Shown: positions 22,601 through 35,841, counted from the stretch's first letter. The stretch: 64,000 nt of DNA from Paraphaeosphaeria minitans (GCA_015832175.1 WJXW01000016.1:992001-1056000), one strand, 5' to 3'. Numbers and translations: made by a program. The notes: generated from the letters alone by a model not told the origin.

Positions 22601-24800
22601 ATCTACGGGTTGTGTATTATTAACTAAGATAATCCTAAAACTAACTTATACTTAGATCCTAGTAAGATATCTAAGGTAAGTTCCTTGCTATATTCTTAGA
22701 CTATTATTATGGTAGTAACCTTCTAGTATATCTAAGGTGTCTTAGGCATTAGGGATCTATTCGCAATATAGATAATATAGAGTACTTTTTTCTCTAATAT
22801 TATAAGTCCTACTTATTTTACTGTTTAATAAGATATAAAGTTCCTTTCTACTCCTAAGTCTATAAGAGCTTAAGCCTATATTCCTTTAAGCTATACTAGT
22901 AGCTTAACTAATACTATACTTACTATAGCATTTAATTTAATAAAGGCGTTTTCTTGTTTAAGTTTAGGCCTAAAAAAGATATCTATTTGTGTAGGTTATA
23001 GTTAAGTTCTAGTGCCTAGTATGCGTTTCTAAGTATCTGCTTCTATTATTGTTCTTAAGTATATAGCTTATATAAATTATCTTTTTCTTCTTCTTCCTAT
23101 AAGGATATTCTTCTGTTTTTTCTCCTATAGTCTTTACTATTCCTATGTACTAGTTAAATTAGTAGCTCTGTTATTACTTCTTATATAGGGCAGTTTACAA
23201 AGCCGTCTAAATGTTTAGCTATATAGTAGTATTTATAGTCTTAGTTTAGACACGTATACTAGTACAGTTATATATAGTCTTTATTAATAAGTATATTACA
23301 GTATTTATTACTCTTTAGCGTAAGGTAAGGAAAGTATTTTACTTATTATTTATTCTAGAGGTGTTTGTTATAAGCTGTAATAGGGCAGTCTATCTATATC
23401 TATCTATAGTATAGTTTCCTTCTAGATTATTTCTTATTCTCCTCTTTCTCTGCCTTATATTGTGCGTATATTAGTTCTTCGCAATGTATTCACATATAGA
23501 ATTAGTATATAGGATTTTAGTAGTCTAGGTAGTACTTTAGTACGTAGTCTAACTTCTTATTTTTATAGGGTTGTATTCCTTTTGGTGCCTAGTAGGGTTC
23601 TATGTAGTCCTAAACATTTAGTTTATACTTAGGTAATATAAGGTTATCTTCTTCCTACCTACTTTATAGGTAAGGAGTAGGAGATCTTAGTATCTCTTCT
23701 ACATCTTCTATATTGTGGTATATATTAGAGTTGTCTTCTAGATCTTTATATAGTTATAAGTTAGGTAAATCTAATCGCTTACTTTGCTCTAGTGTAACGC
23801 GTTAGTAACTCAATAGTGTTATAATAACTTCTTATTCCTTATTAGGTTCTTAGTCCTTAATAGTTAGTACATTTAACTTAGTTTAATAAACTTTATTCTT
23901 TAATCTACAGTTCCTGGCTATATAGCCTAGTTTACTATATATAAAGCATTTATAGGTCTTAGTTATTAATTATTAACTTCTATTAGAGACGCGTTTGTTA
24001 GACTACTTAGGGCCTATTCTTCCTCTTTTTCTTTTACCTAAGTAGTTAAACTAGACATCTTCTATTAGTTTATATCTCTAGTAGTTCTTTAGCTATTACT
24101 TTTAGACAATTCTAACAGGGTTCTTATAAACTATTTTTACTAGTTATCTAAAGCTTATTGCTCTAGGATTTTAGTAGAGCTCCTATTGCAGTAAAAACTA
24201 CTCTCTATTAATCCTAATAGTTTTTTTGTATAGTTTTTTAAGGTTAGCAATTCGTGCACTACTACGTAAGAGTTTCTTATATAGTTTCTATTTAAGTCCT
24301 TATTTATACATATCCTAAAGAGATTTATTATCCTAGTTAAGTTGCACAGCGTATCTATAAAACTTAACTATATACTTAGCTACTAATTATTTCTAAATTA
24401 TAGTCTAAATCTTTGCTTTTGTAATAGAGTCCTTATTAGTAATCTTAAAGAGTTATTTAAGGTATTTCTTAAAGTTATTATAATTCTTAATAATATTAAC
24501 TGCATTAGCGTGGTTGTCTACGTAGTTATTATTATTATTATTATAGTTTATTCCTAGGTACTTTTTGAGGTAGGAATAGATCTATAATCCTATATCTCCT
24601 CGCATGTATATTGCTGTAAAGATAACCTTCTTTTTGTCTTTAAGGGGTTTATCTAAGTTAAAAAAGTAGAGGTTTAACTAGAGAATCTAGACGTTAGTTT
24701 AAGATTGTTTACTAAAGTAGAAATTAGGTTTATGCGCTTTACTACTATTCTTTATAGGAGTAATCTTAGCAGCACCTAAAGCTATAGAAAAGGTAGAAGT
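19620..24800 (-). pseudogene. Gypsy gag-pol remnant (G2)
   Basis: Read on the minus strand from 24,800 down: gag with a CCHC knuckle (about 23,930-23,970); protease (about 22,800-22,900); RT (about 22,400-21,550); RNase H (about 21,400-21,050); integrase with zinc-binding and DDE parts (about 20,900-19,830); and chromodomain (about 19,770-19,640). The frame is broken by dozens of TAG/TAA codons, almost all at former Gln/Trp codons. A 267-bp open frame on the opposite strand (21665-21931) is only a shadow of the RT. Confidence 0.85.
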
Positions 24801-24832
24801 TTGTGAAGTACTTATATTAAGGGTGTTTAAGA

Positions 24833-25262
24833 TATTAAATCTAAGAGGGTAGCTAGTCCTAAAGGGTTAAGGTTAGTTCTTAGGTAGGAGTACTTACAAA
24901 AGGTAGAAGGTCTTATTAATACAATAGTATCTTACAAAGTATAATAAGTTAATAATTTAGTCTGCTAGAATCTAAACAATAGATTAATAAATAGATTAAA
25001 CACAAGTATAGAGAGTCTATCCTTACGTTCCTATATACTAAGCAAAGTCCGCTCTATAGGGAGCGCTCTATAGAGAGCGCTCTATACAGAGTAGTTATAT
25101 ATATTATACTCTACACAGAGCAATTAAGCGCTCTATAGAGAGTAGTTATATAACTCCTTTATTTAAGGCGTAGCCAGTATTAAGTCCCCGCTTAATCCTT
25201 GCTACGCGCCCACTAGGTACAAAACCAGCTTCCCGCCATTATGTGGATTTTAGATCCTAACA
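24833..25262 (-). repeat. 5' LTR of Gypsy G2 (type B U3)
   Basis: 430 bp, same length as the partner at 18599-19028. The inner border is next to GGGTGTTTAAGA, the complement of the leader common to the family. The outer end is CCTAACA at 25262. Confidence 0.92.
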
Positions 25263-25497
25263 ATAAAATACTTTCCTTACTTTACGCTAAAGGGCAATAA
25301 ATACTATAATATACTTATTAATAGAGACTATATATAACTATACTAGTACACGTGTTTAAACTAAGACTGTAAATACTACTATATAGCTAACGTTTAGACA
25401 GCTTTATAAACTACTCTACGTAAAAAGTAATAACAGAACTACAAATTTAACTAGTATATAGGAACAGTAAAGATTGTAAGAGGAAAAATAGCAGAAT
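25263..25497 (+). mobile_element. Gypsy G1, piece 2: end of gag
   Basis: 235 bp that continue the G1 gag exactly where piece 1 stopped, after the G2 target duplication. It ends at GCAGAAT, where the Copia LTR of C2 begins. In the related element G6 the matching point is 61519. The next 0.7 kb of G1 (G6 61,520-62,225, mostly protease) are missing from the window. Confidence 0.8.
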
Positions 25498-25735
25498 TGT
25501 TGGTTTGGCTTAATCTGCAATTAAGCATTTAAGGGTTGATAGTATACTATCGTGCAAAGGGTAAGAAGTAGGTTTAATTAATTACGTCTAGTCTATCGTA
25601 CAAAGGGGCACTAAGGACCTTATAAAGTCTCTGCCTCTTAGCGCTAACCTAAGTAGTGGGTTCTTGTGTAGGTCCCTATAGGTAGGCAGGCCCCTATTTC
25701 ACTTAGTGCTATTTGTATAATAAACTATATAGACA
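25498..25735 (-). repeat. 238-bp Copia LTR (left LTR of C2)
   Basis: Short form without the internal duplication; on the plus strand TGTTGGTTTGGC to CTATATAGACA. Length equals the LTRs of C1 and C4. Confidence 0.88.
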
Positions 25736-27313
25736 CTAGCAACTTTTCTTTTATATAATAGCTTATATCTATTATATACTTTCCTTTTCCTGTCCTTCTC
25801 TATCTATACAGTTAGCCTTCCCCTATTAGAATAGGTTATAAGGTAGGTGTAGTATTACTATATAGTAGAGATTCTATTTACACCTACTCTTATGCAAATA
25901 AGTAGTAATAGCTAACTTGCTTAGTTCTTACCCTACTCCTTTATATAGTAGTAGAGTTGTATTATATAATAAGGCTCTTTCTAGGCATATATTTTATATA
26001 TAAATAGAAGGTAGGGTGTTAAGTAATATAATGCTTAGCGCTAGGTCTTAGTAAGTAGGTATAAAAGGATCGCTCCTAGTCGTGCAATAAAGGTATATAG
26101 TAGAAGTAAAGTATAAGGTAGCTTTCTATACTTTTTCTTTATTATTTTATAAGTCTTATTTATCTTCCTTCTTTTTTGTGCAATAGTCTTTATCCTCTAG
26201 CTCTCCTTTAAAGTTAAAGATAATATTTTCTAGCTAGATAGAAGCATAATCTCCTAGTTATTAAAGAGACTAGGAGTGTCTAGCCTCTTCGTATAATATA
26301 GTTTATTAGGCAAAAGTAGTCTAGGTTTTAGGCTGTTACTACTAGTGTAGTTTTATACATAGTGTTTCTGTCCTTGTATGTATAGGGATAGGCCCTAGCT
26401 ATGCTCTATATATATATATATATTACCTGCAGATAGTGTAAGTTATATTATTAGGATTATGCAAAGCAGTTTAGGTTACAGTTATAGCATTATTATATAA
26501 AAGGTTTATAGCTTATAGTTAAGCTGTAATAGTCTAAAGAGTTTCTTTATATAAGTGTCCTTTATTATAATATTAGTAGCAATAAAGCCTTCCTTTATAA
26601 GAAAAGTAATAAGCTCTTTTCTTACTATATAACTAATCTTATTAAAGTTTCTCTCTTTTTAGTTATTAAAATCTTTAGTAAAAGAAGAGATTACCTCTTT
26701 ACTTTTAAAGCTGCTTATATAATATTACGCAATTATGTATACTATATAAGTGTTTAGCTATTTTAGAGAAGGGGGTAGGTAGCTGTGTAGATCTACTCTA
26801 TCTACCTAGTACTTTTATGCAATCTCTTTTCTTAAGGTAATAGCCTTAATATTTATTACTTCCTCTACTTATTAAAGCTATATTACTTTGTCTTCTTACT
26901 AAAGAGGTAGTATTAATTATTATATAACGTCTTTAGATTGTAGTTCCTTTAGGAAGTCTCCTAGTCTTAAGGCTATATTATTATTATCTTTCTTAGTTAT
27001 GTGACGTGTCTATGTTTAGTTATTGCTAGTTTAATTATACAACGTGTTTACGTTTAGTTATCGCTAGTTTAATTGTGCGATGTGTTTTTTAGGGTTATAA
27101 ATGTGCTTACTATCTCCTTTCTTTTCTATAGAATAGCTTAGACTAGATCGTGCGACTCTTTATAGATATACGCGCTTTGTTTCTGCTTATTATATAATCT
27201 AAAATTTAATCTCTAGTAAAGGTAACAATATAGAGCCTACGTATCTAGCTTATAGGGCGCTCTGTCTTTAGACTTTACTAGTTTACAGTTAATTAGAATT
27301 AACTACTAATTAG

Positions 27314-27625
27314 TATTAGTTTAGCTTAATCTATAATTAAGTATTTAAGGGTTAATAGTATACTATTGTGCAAAGGGTGAGAAGTAGGTTTAATTAATTA
27401 TGTCTAGTCTATTGTATAAAGGAGCACTAAAGACCTTATAAAGTCTCTGCCTCTTAGCGCTAACCTAAGTAGTGGGTCCTTGTGCGGGTCCCTATAGGTA
27501 GGCAGGGCCTTATGAAGTCTCTGCCTCTTAGCGCTAACCTAAGTAGTGGGTCCTTATACGGGTCCCTACAGGTAGGTAGGCCCCTATTTCACTTAGTGCT
27601 ATTTGTACGATAAACTATACGGATA
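27314..27625 (-). repeat. 312-bp Copia LTR (right LTR of C2)
   Basis: Long form: a 74-bp stretch with TCTCTGCCTCTTAGCGCTAA and AAGTAGTGGGTCC is present twice in tandem. Length equals the two LTRs of C3. Confidence 0.88.
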
Positions 27626-28426
27626 TATATAGATAATTTTAAACTTATACTGCCTAGTAGTCTGTAACTATCTTTATTGTTATAGCGTAAGTTCTTTTGT
27701 TATTATAAATCTTAGAAGGTTCTTATAATCTATGTAGATTTCTAGTATTAAGTAGCTAAGCGCGAAATCCTCTAGTGCTTTAAGGCTTTAATAATAGTAT
27801 AGAGTTCTTTATTATATACGTTGTATTATGTTTTAGCGTCACTAAATTTGCATAAGTAATAGGTAATTAGGTGCTATTTACTATTACATTTTTATTTACG
27901 CTAAGGTGCCTAGCGTAAGATCGCTAGCGTCTATTTTAAAGCGTAGTAGTTTATCACTTCTAAAATAAATAAGAATAGGTTCTATAATACATACTGTCTT
28001 AAGGAGTTAAAATAACATTCTACACTTATTTATCTATTTAAAGGGTACGTCCTTCTTTATAAGATTTATTAAGGGTATTATAACCTTTACGTAATCTTAG
28101 ATAAATGATTAGTTAAATCTATAGAATTCTAAGAATTCTTAGATGTTCTTAGCTATCTTTAGTATTAGCTAGTTCTTAATGTATTTAACTTTACTTAGTG
28201 CTATCTTAATTCCTTATATAGTAATAATGTGTCCTAGGAATTTAAGTTATTTAATATTAAACTTATATTTCTTAAGTTTAATACAAAGGTATATTTTGTC
28301 TAGTGCTTCTAGTACTATCTATATATACTTAGTGTAGTCTAATTTATTTTTAGAAAAGACAAGGATATCGTCTATATACGCAATAATAAATATGTCTAGA
28401 TATTTGTAGAGTACGTTGTTAATAAG
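27626..28426 (-). mobile_element. Gypsy G4, piece 1: RNase H and RT part
   Basis: Minus-strand Gypsy fragment starting within RNase H (matches G2 from about 21,068) and running into RT, where G3 is inserted. Its integrase, 3' module and 3' LTR are missing on the left, lost at the C2 recombination junction. It continues at 35136. Confidence 0.8.
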
Positions 28427-28837
28427 TGTTAAGATCCGAAGGCTAGGCCTCCCAGGATCTTTATATGTATCTACATTCGTTGTTTAAGTGGCACAGCACA
28501 AAAGGTCACGTGACCTAATTAGTGTAATTAGAGCGCCAAGACAACTAATTAGACTAAGCACTCGACATACTAAGTAACTGATTAGTGCTTAATTAGTTTG
28601 ATTAGAGCGATTAGTCCACTAATTACTCAAAGTATATAGGAACGCGAGAATAGACTCTCTATACTTATATTTAATCTGTTTATTAATCTATTATTTGGAT
28701 TCTAGTAGACCAAATTGTTAACTTGTTACACTTTATAAGATACTATTGTATTAACAAGACCTTCTACCTTCTATAAGTACTCCTGCCTAAGAACTAACCT
28801 TAACCCTTTAGGACTAGTTACCCTCTTAGATTTAACA
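28427..28837 (+). repeat. 5' LTR of Gypsy G3 (type A U3)
   Basis: 411 bp, TGTTAAGATCC to GATTTAACA. U3 contains the 14-bp perfect palindrome AGGTCACGTGACCT (28503-28516) and repeated ATTAGAGCG words. The shared core starts with AGTATATAGGAACG near 28,631. Confidence 0.94.
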
Positions 28838-28899
28838 TCTTAAACACCCTTAATATAAGTACTTCACAAACTTCTACCTCTTCTACAGCTTTAGGTGCT

Positions 28900-31800
28900 A
28901 CTAAGATTACTCTTATAAAGGATGGCAGTAAGGCGTATAAACCTAATCTCTACTTTAGTAAATAATCTTAAACTAACGTCTAGATTCTCTAGTTAGACCT
29001 CTACTTCTTTAACTTAGATAAACCCCTTAAAGACGAAAAGAAGGTTATCTTCGCAGCAATATATATGCGAGGAGATATAGGATTATAGATCTATCTTTAC
29101 CTTAAAAAGTACCTAGGAATGGACTATAACAACAACAACAACAACTACGCAGATAACTATACTAATATAGTTAATATTATTAAGGATTATAACAACTTTA
29201 AGAAATGCCTTAAACAACTCTTTAGAATTGCTAATAAGGACTCTATTGTAAAAGTAAAGATTTAGACTATAATTTAGAAATAATTAGTAGCTAAGTATAT
29301 AGCTAAGTTTCGTAAATACGCTATGCAACTTAACTAGGACAATAAATCTCTTTAGGATATATATAAATAAGGACTTAAATAGAAACTATATAAGGAACTC
29401 TTACGTAGTAGTGTATAAATTGCTAACCTTAAAGAACTATATAAAGAAACTATTAGAATTAACAAAGAGTGGTTTTTATTGCAACAGGAGCTCTACCAAA
29501 ACCCTAGAGTAATAAGCTTTAGACAACTAGCAAAAGTAGTTTATAAGAACCCTATTAGAATTGTCTAAAAGTAATAGCTAAGAAACTACTAGAAATATAA
29601 ACTAATAGAAGATATCTAGTTTAACTACATAGGTAAAGGAAAAGGAGGAAAGATAGGCCCTAAGTAGTCTAATAAACGCGTCTCTAATAGAAGTTAATAA
29701 CTAATAACTAAGACCTATAAATACTTTCTATGTAGTAAACTAGGCCACATAGCCAGGAACTACAGATCGAAGAACAAAGTCTATTAAACTAAGTTAAATA
29801 TACTAACTATTAAGAACTAAGAACCTAATAAGGAATAGGAAGTTATTATAACGCTATTTAGTTACTAACGTATTATACTAGAACAAAGTAAGCAATTAGA
29901 TTTACCTAACTTATAACTATATAAAGATCTAAAAGACAACTCTAACGTATACTATAATATAGAAGACGTAGAAGAGATACTAAGATCTCCTACTCCTTAC
30001 CTATAAAGTAGGCGGAAAGAAGACAACCCTATGTCACCTAAGTACAAACTAAATATTTAGAACTATATAGAACCCCACTAGGCACTAAAAAGAATGCGAC
30101 CCTACAAAAATAAGGAATTAGACTACGTACTAAAGTACTACTTAGACCACTAAAATCCTACACACTAATTCTATATGTGGACGCATTGCGAAGAACTAAC
30201 ATGCGTATAATATAAGGTAGAGAAAAAAGAGAATAAGAAACAACCTAGAAGGAAACTACGCTATAGATAAATATAGATAGACTACTCTATCGTAGCTTAC
30301 GACAAACACCTCTAGGATAAATAATAAGTAAAATACTTTCTTTACCTCACGCTAAAGGGTAACAAATGCTGTAATATACTTATTAACAGAGACTATATGT
30401 AACTGTACTAGTACACGTGTCTAAACTAAGACTATAAATACTACTATATAGCTAAGCATTTAAACAGCTTTGCAAACTACCCTACGTAAGAAGTAATAAC
30501 AAAGCTACTAATTTAACTAGTACATAGAAATAGTAAAGACTACAGGAGAAAAAACAGAAGAACATCCTTATAGGAAGAAAAAGAAGAAAACAATCTACAT
30601 AAGCTATATACTTAAAAATAACAACAGAAGCAGATACTTAGAAACGTATACTAGGCACTAGAACTTAACTATAACCTACACAAATAGATATCTTTTTTAA
30701 GCCTAAACTTAGATAAGAAAACGCCTTTATTAAATTAAATACTATAGTAAGCACAGCATTAGTTAAGCTACTAGTATAGCTTAAAGGAAAATAGGCTTAA
30801 GCTCTTATAGACTTAGGAGTAGAAAGGAACTTTATATCTTATTAAACAGTAAAATAAGTAGGACTTATAATATTAGAGAAAAAAGTACTCTATATTATCT
30901 ATATTGCGAATAGATCCCTAATGCCTAAGACACCTTAGATATACTAGAAGGTTACTACCATAATAATAGTCTAAGAATATAGCAAGGAACTTACCTTAGA
31001 TATCTTACTAGAATCTAAGCATAAGTTAGTCTTAGAATTACCTTAGTTAACAATACACAACCCGCAGATTAACTAGGGTATAAAGAAAATATTATTTAAA
31101 CGCTGTAATTATACATTATAAGCAAAGCCTACGCATTAACTAAAAATAATAATAAATAAAAGAGTTATTAACAATATAATACTATAATAGATAGTTAAAA
31201 AACAAAAGCACACCTTAGTAAACGCTAGTAGGAACTACTAGATTAAGAAGTGTAAGAAGAAAAACAATAGTACACCCCTTACCTTACTAAGAGAGTATAG
31301 GAAATAGACACATATGTTTACAGAAAAGGAAGGAAAAGCAAACCTACTAGAATATTAACCCTAGAATCTTATAATAGACCTAGAAGAAGGGAAGACGCCA
31401 CCCTTTAAACTACTATATAGTAAGACAGGAGAAGAACTCCTTAAAGAACGTGATTTTATTAAGACAAACCTTAAAAAAGGATATATATAACTATTAAAGT
31501 TACTAGCAGTAAGCCCTTTTATATTTATTAAAAAAAAGGATAGATTAGACAGACTATACGTTAACTACTAACAACTTAACAATATAATAATAAAGAACTA
31601 ATATCTACTACTAAATATTACAGAGCTACGAGATCAACTATCTTAAGCTAAAATATTTATAATAATAGATCTAAGAAACAGTTACCACCTTATATAAATT
31701 AAGAAAAGTGAAAAATAGAAAACAGTGTTTTAATTACGCTATAGACTATTTAAATATAAGGTTATACTATTTAGACTTACAAACGCACTAGCAGCTTTTC

Positions 31801-34060
31801 TAGCACTTATTAACAACGTACTCTATAAATATCTAGACATATTTATTATCGCATATATAGACAATATCCTTGTCTTTTCTAAAAACAAATTAGACCACAC
31901 TAAGCATATATAGACAGTACTAGAAGCACTAGACAAAGCATACCTTTGCATTAAACTTAAGAAATGTAAATTTAATATTAAATAACTTAAATTCCTAGAA
32001 CACATTATTACTATAGAAGGAATTAAGATAGCACTAAGCAAAATTAAATACATTAAGAACTAGCTAATACTAAAGATAGCTAAGAATATCTAGGAATTCT
32101 TAGAATTCTGTAGATTTAACTAATAGTTCATTTAAGACTACGTAAAAGTCATAATACCTTTAACAAATCTTATAAAGAAGGACAAATCCTTTAAATAGAT
32201 AAATAAGTGTAGAATGTCATTCTAACTCCTTAAGACAGTATGTATTATAGAACCTATTCTTGTTTATTTTAGAAGTAATAAACCACTACGCTTTAAAACA
32301 GACACTAGCGATCTTGCGCTAGGCGCCTACGCTAAATAAAAACATAATAGCAAATAGCACCTAATTGCCTATTACTTATGCAAATTTAATAACGCTAAAA
32401 CACGATACAACGTATATAACAAAGAACTCTACGCTATTGTTAAAGCCTTAAAGCACTAGAGGATTTATACACTTAGTTACTTAACGCTAGAAATCTACAC
32501 AAATTATAAGAACCTCCTAAGGTTCACAATAATAAAAGAACTTACGCTAAGACAACAAAGATAGTTACAGACTACTAGGCAGTATAAGTTTAAAATTATC
32601 TATGTAGCTAGGAAAGAAAATAGCAGAGCAGACACTCTTAGCTAACAAAGTAATCTAGTAGAAGAAAAAGTAAAAACCTTCTCTATAATCCTTTGCAAAG
32701 CCAAAGATAGATCTCTAGAACTAACAGTAGAACTAAATTAACTTTTAGTAATTAACTAAGAAGTTCTAGAACATCTATAGACTAAGATTATCTAATAATA
32801 CTATAATAACCCTATGCACAGACACCTAGGTATTACAAAGATAATAGAACTTATCTAAAGGAATTACACCTTTAAAGGAATTAAGGAAGCTATAATAACT
32901 TACATCCACAAATATGCAGAATACTAGAGAAATAAACACAGTATATATCTTAAATATAGAGAGATGCAAGCAATTAGAATACTAATAGCACTATAGGAAG
33001 ATATTGCTATAGATTTTATTACAGGAATTCTAAACTCTAAGGATCTAACAACAGGAATTAAACACAACAGTATACTAGTAATAGTCTACTAACTAACTAA
33101 GTATATTAAGCTCATTCTATGCCTTAAGAGAATAATAGTAAAGGAACTCGCCTTTTTTATCCTAAACTAACTAATTAGACACTATAGAATCCTAAAAATA
33201 ATTATTAGCGACAGAGACAAGCTCTTTACGTTAAATTATTAGATAACGCTTATAGCCCTACTTAGAACAAAACAAAAGCTATTAACAGCTTACTATCTAT
33301 AAACAGACAGACAGACAGAACGTACAAACCAAACTATAGAAACGTACCTACGCATCTACTGCAACAGTTAGAAGAATAACTAGATTTTATTACTACCTAT
33401 AGCACAGTTAGCCTATAATAATAAAGTATTAGCAGTATTAGGACATATACTATTCTATATAAACTACAGAAGACACCTACATCTCTTTAATTAACAATTT
33501 CCTACAATAATTAAAGTAAAAGAAGCCATAGATATAGTAGAAAATATAAAGAAAATACACTAATAACTCTAAGAGAATCTCAAGAAAGCTTAGTAGTAAT
33601 TAATTTTATACTAAAACTAAAAATAAAAAATAGCACCTTAGCTAAAGAAGGGGGATAAAGTATATCTACTTATAAAGAACTTTTAAACTTAGAAGAAGAA
33701 ATATAAGAAACTAAATTATATTAAGGTTAGACTATTTTACATTTCTAAGTAAATATCACTAGTAAACTATAAGTTAGAATTACCACTAGATGTAAAGATA
33801 CACCTAGTATTCCACGTATTACTACTAGAACCAGCAGACCCTAATACACTAGTTAGAACCGCCTTCTACTATAGAACTAAGGAAGAAAATAAATTTAAGG
33901 TTAAAAAAATTCTAGAATATAATTAGTATAGCAACGCGTACCTTATTAAGTGGAAAGGTTACCTACACAGCAAAAACACTTAGGAACTAGAGAACTACCT
34001 AAGAAACTATTAATAAAAGATTAGAGAATTCTACTAACAACCTACACAGCATAATAATAT
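28900..34060 (+). pseudogene. Gypsy gag-pol remnant (G3)
   Basis: Seen on the + strand: CCHC knuckle LCSKLGHIARNY near 29,718-29,766 (last Cys now Tyr); protease ALIDLGVERNFIS near 30,800-30,835 (active-site Asp kept); RT with IIAYIDNILVFS near 31,846-31,880, where the second Asp of YxDD is now Asn; RNase H FKTDTSDLALGAYAK near 32,285-32,335; the integrase zinc region HRHLGITKIIELI near 32,818-32,860; the DDE part to about 33,500; and a C-terminal chromodomain YLIKWKGYLHSKNT near 33,940-33,985. The chromodomain places it in the chromovirus branch. Many TAG stops. A 231-bp minus frame at 31823-32053 is a shadow of RT. Confidence 0.88.
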
Positions 34061-34079
34061 TTATACCTAAGATAGTAAA

Positions 34080-34450
34080 GGCACTAAATTATTCTAGAAT
34101 TCTAATAGAAAATTCTTAAAAGCGCTCTATATTGTAGGGGACAAGAAGGGACCTAAAGGAGTCTTATTAACTACTAGATCTATAGCCTTATAAGATTCAG
34201 CCTCCTTAATATTCTTCTCCTTAACCGCTATTATATTCTTAGCACACTTATCTAGTAAGTCTATTTACTAATATAACTAATCTTTATATACATATGCAAC
34301 CTATAACTTCTCTAATACCTCTTTATAGGCCTTAAACGCAGCCTCCTACGTTTCTCTTAACTCTTTTATCTATACACGTAATTTCTCTTTCTCCGCTAAT
34401 AAACGCTTAAACTTAGACTCTAAAACGCGCATATCGCAACGCTAACCTTA
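34080..34450 (-). pseudogene. Antisense accessory ORF of Gypsy G3 (coiled-coil)
   Basis: Opposite to gag-pol, a frame of about 120 codons reads MRVLESKFKRLLAEKEKLRV, further heptad-like Glu/Lys/Leu segments (EAAFKAYKEVLEKL), and ends near LVVNKTPLGP. Its stops are TAG/TAA at likely Gln sites. The position (between chromodomain and polypurine tract) is the same as for the antisense ORFs of G2 and G5, but the sequence is not alike. The same module recurs at 58,352-58,750 in G1. Function unknown; start not fixed. Confidence 0.5.
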
Positions 34451-34724
34451 ATAAACATATTCCTTATATTTTCTAGACTAAACATGAATCTTGTAAACAT
34501 AGTTATATTTTATATACGTTAAGTATTTCTTAACTATAACTTTGCTAAAGGAGTGAATAAAATTAGTTAGGTAATAGTAATAGGTAGTACTAGACTTAGA
34601 AGGTTATTAGGGTATAATGTAAGTAAGCTAACGCTACTTATAACATAAGGTAAGCTTTAGTTATAACTAGACATAAGACACAGTTATATAATTTAAGGAC
34701 AAATCCTAGTAAAGAGGGAGATAA

Positions 34725-35135
34725 TATTAAGATCTAAAGGCTAGGCCTCTTAGGATCTTTATATATATCTATATTTGTTATTTAAGTAGCACAGCACAAA
34801 AGGTCACATAACCTAATTAGTGTGATTAGAGCGCTAAGATAACTAATTAGACTAAGCACTTAACATACTAAGTAACTAATTAGTACTTAATTAGTTTAAT
34901 TAGAGCGATTAGTCTACTAATTACTTAAAGTATATAGGAACGCAAGGATAGACTCTCTATACTTGTGTTTAATCTATTTATTAATCTATTGTTTAGATTC
35001 TAGTAGACTAAATTGTTAACTCGTTATACTTCGCAAGATACTATTGTATTAACAAGACCCTTCACCTTCTGTAAGTACTCCTGCCTGAGAACTAACCTTA
35101 ACCCTTTAGGACTAGCTACCCTCTTAGATTTAATA
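34725..35135 (+). repeat. 3' LTR of Gypsy G3 (type A U3)
   Basis: 411 bp, same length as the 5' LTR; ends TTTAATA where the 5' copy has TTTAACA. The palindrome of the 5' copy is mutated (GGTCACATAACC). A short open frame at 35013-35207 spans its right end into G4 and is chance. Confidence 0.92.
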
Positions 35136-35841
35136 ATAAGTGCTATAAAAGCTGCTAGTGCGTTTATAAGTCTAAAAGATATAATCTTATATTTAAATAG
35201 TCTATAGTGTAATTAAAACGCTGTTTTCTATTCTTTACCTTTCTTAATTTATATAAGGTAGTAACTGTCTCTTAGATCTATTATTATAAATATCTTAGCT
35301 TAAGATAGTTAATCTTGTAACTCTATAATATTTAGTAATAGATATTAGGTCTTTATTATTATATTATTAAGTTATTAGTAGTTAACGTATAGTCTGTCTA
35401 ATCTATCCTTTTCCTTAATAAATATAAAAGGGCTTACTACTAGTAACTTTAATAGTTATATATATCCTTTCTTAAAGTTTATCTTAATAAAATTACGTTC
35501 TTTAAGGGGTTCTTCTTCTATCTTACTATATAGTAGTCTAAAGGGTGGCGTCTTTCCTTCTTCTAGGTCTATTGTAAGATCCTAGGGTTAATATTCTAGT
35601 AGGTTTACTTTTCCTTCTTTCTTTGTAAATATATATATCTATTTCCTATACTCTCTTAGTAAAGTAAAGGGTGTACTATTATCCTCCTTCTTGTGCTTCT
35701 TAATCTAGTAGTTCCTACTAGCGTCTACTAAGGTGTGCTTCTGTTTTTTAACTATCTATTATAGTATTATGTTATTAATAACTCCCTTATCTACTATTAT
35801 TTTTAGTTAATGTATAAGCTTTGCTTATAATATATAATTAT
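35136..35841 (-). mobile_element. Gypsy G4, piece 2: RT and linker
   Basis: Continues G4 after the G3 target duplication: N-terminal half of RT (minus strand) and the spacer to protease. It stops at ATTAT (35837-35841), the target site of C3, and resumes at 39041. Confidence 0.85.

Larger units (their letters stand above)
18599..25262 (-). mobile_element. Full-length Ty3/Gypsy element G2 (type B)
   Basis: 6,664-bp element in reverse orientation with 430-bp LTRs at both ends, inserted in the gag of G1. The target duplication is GTAAA on the left and ATAAA on the right, differing by a RIP-type G to A. The reversed polypurine tract (TTATCCCCTCTC) lies next to the left LTR. The inner part carries gag, protease, RT, RNase H, integrase and a chromodomain in the usual chromovirus order, plus an ORF on the opposite strand by the 3' LTR. 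No part is open. No further insertion is nested in it. Confidence 0.92.
25498..27625 (-). mobile_element. Recombinant Copia derivative C2
   Basis: 2,128-bp Copia derivative, minus strand, with two unequal LTRs: 238 bp at 25498-25735 and 312 bp at 27314-27625. The 5 bases outside (AGAAT left, TATAT right) do not match, and the left flank is Gypsy in plus orientation while the right flank is Gypsy in minus orientation. It has the pol-deletion junction common to this subfamily and a second deletion in gag near 26,220. These facts fit a product of recombination between two Copia copies in different hosts. Confidence 0.8.
28427..35135 (+). mobile_element. Full-length Ty3/Gypsy element G3 (type A)
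   Basis: 6,709-bp element with two 411-bp LTRs, inserted in the RT of G4 and flanked by a perfect ATAAG duplication (28422-28426 and 35136-35140). The order is LTR, gag with CCHC knuckle, protease, RT, RNase H, integrase, chromodomain, a 0.65-kb 3' module with an antisense ORF, polypurine tract (AAAGAGGGAGATAA just before 34725) and LTR. It is less decayed than most copies but still closed by TAG/TAA stops. Confidence 0.94.

Noticed and set aside
35013..35207. 64-codon plus ORF
   Set aside because: Spans the border between the 3' LTR of G3 and the interrupted G4, so it is a chance chimera.
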